The notes under the pieces were generated by a model. The model was not told where the DNA came from and searched no databases. It saw only the letters and a list, made by a program, of their open reading frames with translations. From NCBI GenBank assembly GCA_017311185.1, contig JAESUZ010003487.1, forward strand, positions 964,001-1,028,000: 64,000 nt of DNA. Reading direction: 5' to 3'. Source of the stretch: Proteles cristata cristata. Lineage: Eukaryota; Chordata; Mammalia; Carnivora; Hyaenidae. Below, in pieces: positions 46,216 to 58,200 of the stretch (the stretch's first letter is position 1; every line of letters starts with the position of its first letter). Both the position numbers and the translations under genes were made by a program.

Positions 46216-47444
46216 AATCCTGCTTCTAAGAGTCCAGCTTTTCTAGCAGTCTTCTCTGACACCACCTGTTCTCTCTTTTACTTTGCTTACTGTAAAGGAA
46301 GATTCTAACTCACACATCTTGGACTTCTCCAAGTGAGATATGAAGGCACTATGTGAACTAACTCTACTCTTCTCCCTCTCTTTCCGCATATGTGCCTGTT
46401 TCCTTAGACCTTCCCAGTGCTGTTACACCTGACTCAATAAATTCAATATGTGTGTCACCGTTCCTCTGCGTTCCATAAAATCATGCCCATAAACCATTTC
46501 TCAGCTGGCAAGGCCACATAAAATGCATTTGAGCTATAACTTTCATTCATCTTTCCCTCTCAGCACAGTGAGGCCAAGTCTTCCTCGAGGATAATAAATC
46601 CATTCATTTGAAAAAGCAAACTCAAACAGGAAACATTTTATACAGAGAAACAGATCTGATGATAGAATCATCCAAACGACACAAAAATGAGGCCAAAGGC
46701 TGGTTGATTCTGGCTGCAAATTAATCCTACTGTGACATGACCTTTAGCTATCCGCCACTTCTTAGAAGTTTGTGGAGAATTTACAGAGCTTGAAACCCTC
46801 AGTTAGGGCTCTGTCAGTTAGGGGTGGATTGTTACATGGTGTGGAAAAGCCTTTGACGTGGAGTCCAGACTTGCCCTGACTTGCTCTGAGGTCATGGATG
46901 GCTGCCTCATGACTGTGCATTGGTCCTTTGGCTTCTGGAAATCAGCTGTATGGTCTGCTAAGTGATTCACGGTTGTTTCAGGATCAAATGAGATAAACAG
47001 ATCTCATTGATAAGATTTCTATATAATGCTGAAATCCACCTAACATGAGAAATACTTTAGAAGTTAAAAGTCTGGAAGATTTTTATGCTGGTCTTGAGAT
47101 ACTCCAATATTTCTAAAGCTACTGAGATATTTCCAAGATAACTTGATATTTCTAATATTTCTAGATACTTCTAGATTCATAAATGACATAAAAACACAAA
47201 GATATTTGTCTTAATAAATAATTATATTCCAGAGTCATGATTATGTCTCAAGGTCATTATAATATTGTTAAAGGCAGATACCAGATCTTTGGGAAAATAT
47301 AAAATATTGCTAATTAAGGAATATAGCATTTTTCTCCAAATTTTTTGAGAGAGCTCTACAAAGGCCAAAGTGGGAACAAAGTCTATACCCACATAACACT
47401 TTAATATTTTAGATTAAATAAGTCTTTTTCTTATTACCTTAGAG
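46216..47444. other. Unassigned sequence
   Basis: 1.2 kb without a confident call. 46250-46450 is pyrimidine-rich and may be decayed L2. 47100-47175 has several loose copies of a GATATTTCTA-like word. Confidence 0.4.
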
Positions 47445-47640
47445 AGGCTGCATGGGAGAGTGGCTAAGAATGCAAGTTCCAAATAGAGGCAGGCTGCCCG
47501 AGCTCAAAGCCTGGTTTTGCTACATAAAAGCTAGGTGACTGAGCAGGTTCTTTAACTTTTCTGTGTTTCAGTTATCTTACTGTTAATACAGGCACCGTTA
47601 ATATTTACCTCATAGATTTGTTGTGAGATTACAGGTTTAT
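47445..47640 (+). mobile_element. MIR element
   Basis: MIR order is clear: 'gcatgggagagtggctaagaatgc', 'gctgcccgagctcaaagcctgg', 'tgctacataaaagctaggtgac', 'tctttaacttttctgtgtttcagttatc', 'ttacctcatagatttgttgtgagattac'. Confidence 0.8.
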
Positions 47641-47686
47641 GACTCTTATTCTCATCATCATATCTCCAGGCCAAAATAATCTAATT

Positions 47687-47908
47687 TCTATTCTATTTTT
47701 TAAGGTTTATTTATTTTGAGAGACAGAGACAGAGACAAACACTCACAAGCTGGGGAGAGGCAGAGAAAAAATCCCAAGCAGGCTCTGTGCCATCAGCACA
47801 GAGCCCTATGCTGGACTTGATTTCATGAATTGAGATCATGATCTGAGCCTAGATTAAGAGTCAGATGCTTAACCTACTGAGTCATCCAGGCACCCTCCCC
47901 CTCCCCCC
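47687..47908 (-). mobile_element. SINEC_Fc-type felid SINE (older copy)
   Basis: Reversed tail TTTATTTATTTTGAGAGACA, reversed body and strongly decayed B box (GGACTTGATTTCATGAATT), with the head ending GGCACCC then C-rich filler. Flanks AATAATCTAATT (47675) and AATAATCTGATT (47909) form the duplication. Confidence 0.88.
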
Positions 47909-48098
47909 AATAATCTGATTGTTTGAAGCAATGGGTTTGAATATAGAGAGTGTCAGTATCTTTGAGTAACTAAAGGAATTCAGAGAAAACGATCACTCGG
48001 TGATATCATTCCCATGAAAAAGCAACTTCCTCCTGAAGTTCCCAAGGCAGAGCTGAGAGGTCCAGTGTTTTGAAATAAGCTCTGGTATAGACATGGTG

Positions 48099-48312
48099 TA
48101 GTGCGGTGCTTCTCAAACCATCTGCAGTGAAGAACCAATTTCATGCTTTATTTTCAACTTGTGGATCAGTACTTCTGTCAAATACAACAAAAATACTGTG
48201 GCACTGTCAAACTGCTATAGAAGCTTCTGAATGCCTTTTCTCCTTTTCTTTATCTCATCATGCACCAAGAACAGAAAATTCACCGACCGGCACGCTTTGA
48301 GGAGTCCTGGCC
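48099..48312 (+). mobile_element. hAT-type MITE-like fossil (tentative)
   Basis: The left end TAGTGCGGTGCTTCTCAAAC and the reverse complement of the right end (CTAGGCCAGGACTCCTCAAA) share a degenerate inverted terminal repeat ending CTCAAA. The interior is about 170 bp, AT-rich and non-coding. Size and termini suit a short hAT-Charlie derivative. Confidence 0.5.
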
Positions 48313-48654
48313 TAGTGGACACTTAGTCTTCTTCCTGGACTCCTCTTATCTAAACTGTCTTCCTAGGTTTAGGGAGTTTCCTTTTGAGACAGAGCCTCCC
48401 CATTCCATTCTAGAACCTGAAAAGGTTAGTTACTTACATTTACAAGTCTTTTATACAACTAAAATGTGGGCACCTGAAGCCAGGTGGTGTTAGTCAAATG
48501 CGAAGAGCCCAGACTTTGAATCAGAAGCCGTAAACTGAAGAAGAGGGGACTGTGCAGAATCCATTTCGGCGAGGCTGCCTGCAGATTCATCTAGTTCCCA
48601 GAGACAGGAGTGCCAACACTTCAACAGCAGTGTCCCGGATCTATGACTGGTGAT
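48313..48654. other. Unassigned intergenic sequence
   Basis: No element recognised. Confidence 0.4.
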
Positions 48655-49165
48655 TCGCGATCTGTTGCTGGGTAACAACTTACCCCCAAACATAATGGCT
48701 TTAGACAATGATAAATATTTCTTACTCCTATGGTGTGGGCAAAAATTCAGAGCAGCACATGTGTGTGGCCCTGGACAAGTCCCTCAGAAATTTGGAGGGA
48801 AGACATTAGTGGGGGTTGCAGTCATCTTCAGGTGCACTTCCTTCCAAGGTGACTCACTCACCTGGCTGGTAAGTCAGCACTGTCTGTTAGCAGGGGGCCA
48901 TCGTTCCTCTCCACAGGGCTCCTTGCATATCCTCAGTGCGTGACCCCTCTCCCTTCGTCTCTGCCTGTGCAATCTCAGAGACCGAGTAGAAGCTTCAGGG
49001 TCCTCTATAACCTAGCCTCAGGAGTCACACATTGTCACCTCTGCAAAGTACTAGCCACACAGAGAATCCCTGCTTTGATGTGGAAGGAGATTGCACAAGC
49101 AAGATACCAGGATATGAGACTGACTGATGCCATCTTGGGGAACCGGGTACCCATCAGGTTGTAGG
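48655..49165 (+). mobile_element. Old eutherian interspersed repeat (family not assigned)
   Basis: TGCTGGGTAACAACTTACCC then 'ccaaacataatggctttagacaatg' resembles a familiar repeat beginning 'actgctgtgtaacaaattaccccaaaacttagtggcttaaaac'. Further matches in order: 'ggttgcagtcatcttcagg', 'cctctataacctagcctcaggagtcacacattgtcacctctg', 'ggagattgcacaagc', 'ggatatgagactg...gccatcttgggg'. I do not name the family. Confidence 0.55.
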
Positions 49166-50250
49166 ATCTATACACCCCTGGGACTGGCAGTTGGTCTGGA
49201 GAGAACTGAAATGTCTCTAAGCCTGGTTCTCTGAACCTCTCAGAGACTCACCGAGTTACTAAATATCCTTTAATCAAATTTCTTCTAAATTAACCAGAAT
49301 TGGTTTCAGTTGCTTGCAATTAAAAACAGATGTATTTGGGGGAAAAGAGTTAGGAACTCTTTTCACCTATTTTTTTGTTCACCTATGTTCCTGGAAAGCC
49401 ATCTAGTATCTTTCTGCCACATGAAAAGTTGGGTTATGTAACATTAGAATATACACTCTATTTCCAAGCCAGACTATAGCCTTGCCTCGTGGTGATTCAA
49501 CTTTCACTGCAGAACTTATAGCCTGGCCTTTAGGTAGAGTTGTTAGTACCCCTGTGAAGATAGGTTTCCACAATTATGGTTTAACTCCAAAAGCTTCACT
49601 CAAAATAACTGTATTAGCAAAGTTATCTTTAAATATATGCAGCAGCATGTTTTTCAGATAATCTTTTTGGTTTAAGAAAATCTCATGACAAACGAGATTG
49701 GGAAAAGCATTACAGGGTAGCTCAGGCGTGCGTAAAAATAAAGCATGGAGAGCCACTTAGCAAACCACCCGGCCTTACCTACCATAAGGGAACGTACATA
49801 CACACACTCCATAACCCACCGCCTCCACTCTTCTGTTTATACCCAAAAGAAATTCATGCACATGTTACCGGAAGAGGTGTACGACCGTGTTCCCACCAGC
49901 ACTATTATCCAGACACAAAAATAGTGCATATCGCGTATTTCCATGTATACAAAGTATTACAAAACACAGGCAAAAGTAGTTCATGATGTTGGAAGTCAGG
50001 GTTCTGGTTACTCTTAAGGGTAGGTTAGGATATTGACCAGCAAAGAACGAAAGAAGGGCTTCTGAGAAAATGCTCTGGTGATGATCTGGTTCTTGCCAGG
50101 AATGCTGGTTGCACAGGTGTATTTAATATCAAGCTGTACACTTACGAATTGTATATATTACTATGTAGATTTCCTTTCAAAGAAAATTTTACTTCAAACA
50201 CATAATAGGGACATTAGTCTTTTTATCTTCCATGACTTTTAAAAATTATA
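49166..50250. other. Unassigned unique sequence
   Basis: 1.1 kb without a confident repeat or gene call. Confidence 0.4.
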
Positions 50251-50369
50251 ACTAAGGAGTGCACTTGTGATGATGAGCACTGAGTAATGTACGGAACTGT
50301 TGAATCACTATATTGTACACCTGAAACTAATATAACACTGTTAACTAACTGGAATTAAAATTAAAACTT
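50251..50369 (+). mobile_element. Carnivore L1 3' end, second variant
   Basis: 'ggagtgcacttgtgatgatgagcactgagtaatgtacggaactgttg' followed by TATTGTACACCTGAAACTAA and 'tataacactgttaactaactggaattaaaattaaaac' is the L1 3' terminus common in carnivores. It is a different subfamily end from the copies at 28808 and 42190. The SINE to its right inserted in its A-rich tail. Confidence 0.8.
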
Positions 50370-50384
50370 AAAAATACAAATACA

Positions 50385-50574
50385 GGGACATTCGCTTGTC
50401 AGGAGTTCAGTCAGTTAACCGCCTGACTTTTGATTTTGGCTCAGGTCATGATCTCAGGGTTCATGAATTCGAACCCCGCCCCCCAAAACACTCCTGCTTG
50501 GGATTGTCTCTCCCTCTTTCTGTGTCTCCCCTGCTTGCAATCTGGAGCTTTCTTTCTCCCTCTCAAAATAAATA
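50385..50574 (+). mobile_element. SINEC_Fc-type felid SINE (diverged)
   Basis: The head is degraded ('cttgtcaggagttcagtcagttaaccg'), then 'ggctcaggtcatgatctcagggttcatgaattcgaacccc', CT body and CTCAAAATAAATAAA tail. The 15-bp flanks AAAAATACAAATACA at 50370-50384 and 50575-50589 are identical. Confidence 0.9.
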
Positions 50575-50589
50575 AAAAATACAAATACA

Positions 50590-51819
50590 AAAAACATAAA
50601 TTTTCCTTATGACTTTAATTTCTAAAACTTTCACCTACCAAAATGAACTCATTGCTTTCCTTGCCCCATTAACTCAACGTACTTATTTACAAAATCATTT
50701 GCATATGAAAAGCTTCCTTTTAAAGGTAAAGAAATGAGGGGAAACTTTTTCCCTTTTTCTAAAATGGAGAAGTTGATTCTTCTCTGTTACAGTTTAGACT
50801 CCGTTACTTTTTAAACTTGGCAAAGAAACAGCCCGAGAGGAATTAGCCGGGACAACCTGAGTAAGCGATGACGGAGCTGCAGTGAATGTTTGGACTTGAA
50901 GTGCTATATATAACCGTAACCAATGTGTTTAAACCGATTCTAGCAGCACCGAGCAACACCTGTGATGCGCGCCCCTTTGGATGAAAGTTGTGGCTAACTT
51001 GTTTACTCGACTGAATTTCCTGACCTTTATTTTAACATGAGCCTTGAAGGGGGAAAAATGTTCCTTGCAAAAACATTTTATCTGAAACCTGGAAAAAGCT
51101 GTAAAGGACAGTTCAACTATTCTGTGACACTACGTGGGTTAGCCTTTTGCCCTAAAACTCAGCACTGAAAATGCCTTCTCCAAAAGTTCTCTGAACAAAC
51201 CCAGTTACATCCGACGATCACAAATAATTTTGTGACAAGATAGGCCTTTGGTGTAGGGAAGCATTCAGATGTAAGAACTTCCTTTTTAGGATTCTGTACT
51301 CTTATTGAAGATCTTGCTCCAGAGCATGCCTGGACCTTGCAACAGCAACAGCTACTTACTATCAGCCACCAGAACTTCATAAAGGACTCGTGTCACACAG
51401 GAATCATGCTCTGGGAATTATGCCAGCTAAAAAAAGAAAAAAAGTATCTACCAGGGCTGTCTCATCCAGTTACCTGCATTTTAGGTTTTATGATGGTTAT
51501 GTCTGTGTCAGGGTATATGATATAGGATCCTTCTTAGATGGGTGGGGAGGAATAGTTCAGAAATGCTTGCGCTGGCCTAGGAGAAAGGGTCACGGTGTAT
51601 AAGAAAATGCCTCTCTCTCTGCCGGTTTACTCTCAAGCCTTTTATATTAAATGGTCTAGAAGTTTAAAATCCAATATCTGAGTGGTATGTTCTCATTTGT
51701 TCAGTAGTTCACTGAGCCACTAAAATGTTCCGCACAAAAGCACTTTTCTTTGGAACCTGGGAAGAATTCATTAGGTCTGTTCAGTCATGTTCTAGGTTAC
51801 TTGTGCACACCACTGGCAC
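50590..51819. other. 1.2-kb unassigned unique sequence
   Basis: No repeat recognised. 50840-51000 has several CpGs but no island-like density. Confidence 0.4.
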
Positions 51820-51930
51820 AGTCTCCATCTTACTCAACAGTCTTCCTTTTCTGTGTCTCTAGAAACCAGCCAGCTCCCCAGGACATAGCAGAATCTCAAT
51901 AGATGGTTGATGAGCTCACGAACAAATGAA
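51820..51930 (+). mobile_element. L2 LINE 3' end (short)
   Basis: 'ctctagaaaccagccagctccccaggacatagcagaatctcaatagatggttgatgagc' with AACAAATGAATGATATGG follows the L2 terminal order ('...cctggcacatagtaggtgctcaataaatatttgttgaatgaatg'). Confidence 0.5.
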
Positions 51931-52235
51931 TGATATGGGACCCTAAGCAGGAAGGGAGTCAGAGTCCTTGACAGAGTTATGAGCTGACAATATCGAATAG
52001 GGTGGACGTGAAGAAGACAAACTCAACTCTCAAGAGGGAGTAACCTCAGGACAGTAACTGGATTGAACAACGTTAACTCTGCAGATCCTGCTCTAGGCCA
52101 AGCTGATTCTGATTTCCGAGGCTTCGGAATCGCTGCTGAAAACCTCCTCTCTTCTCACGGCCAGACCTGCAGAGCCCTCTGGCTGGCTCCATTGCCGCCC
52201 CAAAGCTTAATGGCTTTGGGCAAATCGTCACTCAT

Positions 52236-52425
52236 TCTGAGTCAGAAATATTTACAGAATATCTATTATGTGCCAGGCATTGAATCTTTTACTTAAGTGC
52301 TTAAATTCATTTATGTTCATAAAATGAAGATAAAAATACCTATCATGCAAGATTATTGTAAAGTTAAATTAATCATAGTCTAAAATCCCTTAACATTTTA
52401 TCTGGTGCAGAGGAGTTCAGAAGAT
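52236..52425. mobile_element. Two opposed MIR fragments
   Basis: 52250-52300 has TATTATGTGCCAGGCATTGA (MIR or L2 terminus in antisense). 52318-52420 has 'ataaaatgaagataaaaatacctatcatgcaagattattgtaaag' (MIR in sense). They point toward each other, so this is two insertions or a local inversion. Confidence 0.5.
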
Positions 52426-54071
52426 GATAGATAGCTATTAATAGTGAACATAATAAAATGCAATTTATTACAAAACCTGATTGGGGAAACAGTACAGCAG
52501 TTCAAAGCCAAATACTGAATTTTTTAAAAATGTGCAGTCTGAATATTTTCTGATTCTTTCTGAATAGTTGCCATTAATATTAGGTTGTAATCTAAAACGG
52601 GCTTTATCTTTGTATCTGACACAATATTATAAAACTACAATGGGATATTTCCATATTGCAAAACTCTAGTAATGATTATATTAGCGTGACTGCCTGGATT
52701 TATAGTTGTGAAACACTCATTCTCTCTTCTAAGAACCGTTGCTGTGCCCCAGGGTAAACCATTCTCATCTGATATGAAGTGCTTTTATGGCTAGAAGATC
52801 AGCATTTTCCAAATGCTATGTGACAATCCATGTGTATGAATACTTAATGTAGGCCCTCTGAACCCAAAATGAACTCCCCCTCCACCTGAAAATGTTCCAG
52901 CTTCATCAGTGAAGGTAAAGACTTTACTTTCTATTACTAAACAAATAGTTCAACAGAAAATTAATTTAGTCATTTATGTTTTAGTGTCGATCAACTTACA
53001 AGGTCTTTTCCAAAGCAAGTACTGAAGGGTATGGAGTAAAGTAAATTCCTTGAAGAAAACGGTTTTCAAGCCCTGGAGCTCAGACAGGAATGCCGCACGG
53101 TGGACAGAGTTGGGGGGACTACCTGTAAGTAGGGACTGGGGTAAATGTGCTCAAAGTGGAGCTCAGGGTGCCTGCATGACACACATTCATCTTTTAGAAA
53201 TTTCTGGATAACCGAACTGATGATAACCAGATCATCTACTCATCACAATTCATTAAATAATGAGACGCTTGTGGCAAAGGTGGTTCTTACACATTCCCTG
53301 GCCATTTAAACAGTCTGGACTTAAATTCCCTGAGCTGCAAAGTAAGAATTGCATTAGACAATCCTTTGATAATCTACGATTCATTGATTGAGAGCTATAT
53401 TCGAGGTTTTCAAGCTTTTCATGCATACGGATGAGTCTGCAACATGAAAAACCACTCCACGTGCAGATTCTTGGGCCACCTGCCATAATGCCACTTTGCA
53501 TGGTGTCTGATCCCGTCAGCATTTCCCCCCATATTCCCAGAGCCCCACTATTCATTTACTCCGGGTGACTTCCAATGGGCAGGGTCTGCCTCTCAGTGAC
53601 AGGGGACTCCTGCCAGAACTATGGAGGTACATGTGGCAGGGAACACACACTCCCTGGAGGCAGCCCTCAGACAGAAAATGTCCATTGTCTCTCTCAGGAT
53701 CCCATCCAGGATACATTGTTACATGAAAATTTAAGATCAGGTACTAATGTCGAGAACCGGTATAGAAGTACTCAAACCTCCTTGCCGCCTCAGGAATTAT
53801 TCTGAGAATCATGCACCATTTCCCAGTGTTTCCCCCAAGGAACTAGCTCCCATGGCCCACACTGGAGCTCCATTAACAACTCACTCTGGAGCAGCAGAGT
53901 ATCTTCCCTGTATGATTTTCCCCCAATGTTTCAAATACAAATTTCAACTTCAAAAGAAACATTGGAAAATCTAATTCTTCGGAGTTCTCTCACAACCTGA
54001 ATATACCTTTCCTCCAGACCCTGGATAGACTAACTAAGATTAGGTAAGTGTCTATTCTGATGCTCAGATAT
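52426..54071. other. 1.6-kb unassigned unique sequence
   Basis: No repeat or gene recognised. The frames (100 codons at 53253-53555, minus) show no domain. Confidence 0.4.
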
Positions 54072-54085
54072 AGAAGGCATGTGCC

Positions 54086-54303
54086 ATTATTATTATTATT
54101 TTTTAATGTTTTTATTTATTTCTAGGAGAGAGAGAGAGACAGCGCGAGCAGGGGAGGGTCAGAGAGAGAGGGAGTCACAGACTGAAATAGGCTCCAGGCT
54201 CTGAGCTGGCAGTCAGCACAGAGCCCGATGCGGGGCTCGAACCCACGAACCATGACCTAAGCGAAAGTCGGACGCTTAACCGACTAAGCCACACAGGTGC
54301 CCC
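54086..54303 (-). mobile_element. SINEC_Fc2-type felid SINE with 8-bp internal deletion
   Basis: Reversed tail, CT body and B box GGGCTCGAACCCACGAACC are intact. The next bases go straight to ATGACCTAAGCG, so the 8 bases GCGAGATC seen in other copies are missing. The 14-bp flanks AGAAGGCATGTGCC at 54072-54085 and 54304-54317 are identical. Confidence 0.95.
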
Positions 54304-54317
54304 AGAAGGCATGTGCC

Positions 54318-54660
54318 TTTAAATACAAAGCGAATAGAACAAAACCAGATAAATTCCAGTTCCTCAAAATGAACCATTCACCCCTAGTATAAAGAGAAAT
54401 CCAGAGATGGAAAATTCATGTGCGCTTACATTTTTCTAACAAAACTTGTTCCTTCCCCAAATTCTCCTAATAAATGTTCTTGTAACATAATATCTGATAT
54501 CTAAAAATCCCCAATTTCATACTTGCATAATCTTATCAACAATTTTATTTCTTCAGTATTCTGTGTTTTGTAGGTTAAATACATAATTAGAAAAATGGCT
54601 TTCATCTCATTTTCTTACAAATATAGCATTAATTAGCTGATAGAGACTTGTTAGATAAAA
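54318..54660. other. Unassigned intergenic sequence
   Basis: No element recognised. Confidence 0.4.
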
Positions 54661-54675
54661 ATGACTGTATCTCCA

Positions 54676-54893
54676 TGGGGCACCTGGGTGGCACAGTCCG
54701 TTAAGTAGCTGACTCTTGATTTCGGCTCAGGTCATGATCTCATGGTTTCATGGGTTCAAGTCCTGTGTCGGGCTCTGTGCATGGACAGACTGCTTCGGAT
54801 TCTCTCTCTCTTCCTCTCTCTGCCCCTCCCTTGCTCATGCTCTCTCGGTCTCTCTCAAAATAAATAAATAAACTTTAAAAAAAAGAAAAAGAA
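54676..54893 (+). mobile_element. SINEC_Fc-type felid SINE
   Basis: Head GGGGCACCTGGGTGGCACAG, B box (GGGTTCAAGTCC, decayed), CT body and AAATAAATAAATAAACTTT tail. Flanks ATGACTGTATCTCCA (54661) and ATAACTATATCTCCA (54894) differ at two bases. Confidence 0.93.
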
Positions 54894-54908
54894 ATAACTA
54901 TATCTCCA

Positions 54909-55680
54909 AACTGCTGACAGTTTATTAACCCATAAAATCAATGTAAGTTAGTTACCAAATCTTTCTCCTCTCAGAAACAGGACTTTGGAATGTGCCACTT
55001 ATGTTTTCGCTGGGCAGTTTTGAACCCTATTTTTGGCCAACACAAGACTTTCAACATGGCCCTCTTGGCGCACACAGCTCAGGAAGCCTGAAAAATAGCT
55101 AAATTGACTACCACAAATCTAGTTCTTTACCATCTTCCTGGCCATTCTTGATTCTAAAATCATCCTCCTCTGAGCCAAATGCCAAACAGTCTCGTGAGAT
55201 GGCAAAATAAGTCGATCCTTAGGGTGACAGAGGTGGGGGTGAGTCACTGACTCTTGGTGAAAGCACCTTCCTCCCATTCTCTCCCCAAGTACAGCCCCAC
55301 CACGTCTTGCTCCAACCAGCTTTGGGGAGAGAAGTCAGTTACATTCAGGGAGTCACCTGCACAGTGCATCAAAGATGGGCCAAAACTCCCTAGATAATAG
55401 AATATCTTCCAGTTTCCTGGATAAGAAAGCCCATGTTAGTGCTTCCCTTCTAGACCTAGTTGGAATTGGAGCACTGTGTCAGGACAGCGTATTATATGTG
55501 AGTCTAGTACAGATTTTCTTCCAGGCATGTTGCCCTAGTCCAAGTTCTACGCACACACAAGTCAATGTCACTTGTAAACTGGGAAGTAAATTATAAAATA
55601 CATGTAAGATTATTGGAAGATGTCCCTTGAAGTGGCAATATAGCTAAGAAACCATTTCCTTTTTCCTATTAAAATATGAT
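54909..55680. other. Unassigned intergenic sequence
   Basis: No element recognised. Confidence 0.4.
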
Positions 55681-55693
55681 TAAAGAACCTTTT

Positions 55694-55922
55694 ATTTTTA
55701 TTTTATTTTTATTTTTTTATTTTTTTTTATTTCTAGGAGAGATAGAAAGAGAGTGTGAGCAGGGGAGGGTCAGAGAGAGAGGGAGTCACAGACTGAAACA
55801 GGCTCCTGGCTCTGAGCTGGCAGTCAGCACAGAGCCCCACGCGGGGCTCGAACCCACGAACCGCGAGATCATGACCTAAGCGAAAGTCGGACGCTTAACC
55901 AACTAAGCCACCCAGGCGCCCC
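55694..55922 (-). mobile_element. SINEC_Fc2-type felid SINE, well preserved
   Basis: T-rich tail with ATTTCTAGGAGAGATAG, complete body and intact CpG-bearing B box (ACGCGGGGCTCGAACCC), with the head ending GCGCCCC. The flanks TAAAGAACCTTTT at 55681-55693 and 55923-55935 are identical. Confidence 0.96.
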
Positions 55923-55935
55923 TAAAGAACCTTTT

Positions 55936-56708
55936 AAAAACATACACAAAGTACTGAATGATTCAGCCATTTGCCACAATCACCATTCCAAGACTCACAG
56001 AGGCGGCCTCTGATAAGTCTCTGCCAGTGTTCTTAAATATCTAACCAGGTTAACAGTATGGATAGGAGTTCAGCCCTGGAATTCTTGGGAGGCAAAACTA
56101 ATAGTTTTTGGTATGCCCCGAGCAGACATAAAAGCCACATGCCCTGAGCAAGGATACTTGAGAGCTTCAGAAAATCATTTCATGGACATGAAAAAATATT
56201 GTGTTTGAAATGTGAAGAGTTCTGAAGATTTATCTGATTTTACAGGGGTAAAAAGAGCAGAATATAGTTATAGAAGACACTTGCAGTGAGTTTTAACTCT
56301 CAAACATTCACATTTGGCCCCTGACATCTCCCTTCACAATACCCCACATAAGGGAGAACTCAATTTCTAAGCCCTTGCCAAATCTGACACCAGAAAGACA
56401 CATTCCAGTTAAGCTGAATGGAAAAACCTTCGCAGATTTCAGCCCTTCATCTGAAGGGCACCTGTTTTATTTCGTTTTCATCACACTTAGCAAAATGTAA
56501 AACTCAATAGATGCCACCCCTTCTCGAAAGGTATAGATCATCCAACTTTATCCCCTTCTGCTTGAAAACAGAACCACAGAACACAGAAGATTAGACATTT
56601 TTAGTAGGTTTCTAATCCTTTCTGAATATAAGATGGGGAGAAGGCTGGAGATGCATTTTTCAGAAGAAAAGTTTCCCTTGGAGTAAATTTTGGGCTTTGG
56701 TTCTTTGG
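55936..56708. other. Unassigned intergenic sequence
   Basis: No element recognised. Confidence 0.4.
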
Positions 56709-56710
56709 TT

Positions 56711-56970
56711 TTTTTATTTTTTAAATGTTTATTTATTGAGAAAAGAAGAAGGAGGAGGAGGAGGAGGAGGAGAAAGAGAGGGGAGGGAGAGGGGGAGAGA
56801 GAGAGAGCGCACAAGCTGGGTAGGGGAAGAGAGAGTCACAGAATCCTAAGCAGACTCCGGGCTCTGAACTGTCAGCACAGAGCCAGATGTGGGGCTTGAA
56901 CTCACGAACTAGGAGATCATGACCTGAGCCAAAGTCAGATGCTTAACCAACTGAGCCACCAAGGCACCCG
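56711..56970 (-). mobile_element. SINEC_Fc-type felid SINE with (GGA)n expansion
   Basis: Reversed tail, then an (AGG)n run at 56748-56772 inside the CT-body region, a purine-rich body, decayed B box (GGGCTTGAACTCACGAACT) and head ending GGCACCC. No convincing target duplication was found. Confidence 0.88.
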
Positions 56971-57051
56971 ATTCTAAAGTAAACCAAGACTAACAGACAT
57001 ACAGTTGTTGTTTTCAAATGAATAATCCTATCTCGTTTGAAACATTTCACA

Positions 57052-57262
57052 GGCACCTGCATGGCTCAGTTAAACATCTGACTTTGGCTCAGGCAATGAT
57101 CTCACAGTTCGTGGGTTTGAGCCCCACAGTGGGCTCTGTGCTGACAGCTCACAGCCTAGAGCCTGCTTTGGATTCTGTGTCTCCTTCTCTCTCTGCCCCT
57201 CCCCCCACTCACACCATGTCTCTCTCTCTCTCAAAAATAAATAAACATTAAAAAATATTTTT
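57052..57262 (+). mobile_element. SINEC_Fc-type felid SINE
   Basis: Truncated head ('ggcacctgcatggctcagttaaac', with several bases lost), B box GGGTTTGAGCCCC, CT body and AAAAATAAATAAACATT tail. Target flanks are not clear. Confidence 0.9.
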
Positions 57263-57759
57263 TACCATTCCAAAAATATTAACTGAGAGGAAACACAATA
57301 AATAGAACACAACTTTCCTCAGAACCTCTGTTCTACCCATCCTACAAAGGTCTTTCTGTCTCTAGCTCTCATTCTTACAGGCTTTCTTCTCTATGTTTTT
57401 CCCCATACCCAGTGTCCCCCACTGACTGTGCCCAAACTGCAGGAATGGAAATGACAGGAAAACAGAGGAATCCTAAATTTATCAAATTACTGGAATCATA
57501 ATTCAGGGGGGAAAATGCCAGTGAGTCAGTAAGTTCATTTTTGGATAACCTATCATTATACCTTGTAGCTCATCCATGCAAGCGGTAGCTTATCAATCCC
57601 TCCAGATGGTTTCACGGAATATCGTCAAGAGGTGTGGGCTCCACCACCTTCCCTAGCCTGCCCAGAAATATCTGCAACACAGGAGGACAACGTTCCCTGC
57701 AGAGGTCTAGGAGATGCTTTCATCAGGAGAAAACTTGCATGATGTACATGTCATATGGT
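57263..57759. other. Unassigned intergenic sequence
   Basis: No element recognised. Confidence 0.4.
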
Positions 57760-58200
57760 AAGGAGTGTTTCAACGGCAGGTGTCAAAAAGATCTTACAGT
57801 GGCCCCAGCAAATAGGGCTTCATTTTTCTCATACAATAAGAACTCTACAGGTAGGCAAGTGCTGCTGTTAGTTTAGCAGCTCAACAATGGCAGAGGCAGT
57901 AACCCTCAGGTCCTTTTCCACCTTCATAAGACAGTGACCCCCTGAGATTCTGGCAACACATTCTACTTAAGTTAGCATGATGAAAAGAAGGGATTAGGAT
58001 CAAAGAAGGCACATATGGCCCTTTTATTAGGAAAGCAAAAGTTTTTCCAGAATCCTACTCCACACCTCCACTTACCACCTGACTGCTTATCTGCTTATCT
58101 CCCATGTCTGGGCCAAGCTGCTGGGGAGACAGGATGTGAAGGCAAGCATCCGGCTTCTCCCAGTTGCCACAGTAGAAGTAGACAATTGGGTGTGGATGTT
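57760..58200 (+). mobile_element. Possible old eutherian repeat (tentative)
   Basis: 'tttctcatacaataagaactctacaggtagg', 'gtttagcagctcaacaatggc', 'ccctcaggtccttttccacc' and later 'ccaagctgctgggga' recall a widespread old repeat beginning with 'ctcatataacagaagtccggaggtaggg'. The family and the extent are uncertain. Confidence 0.35.
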
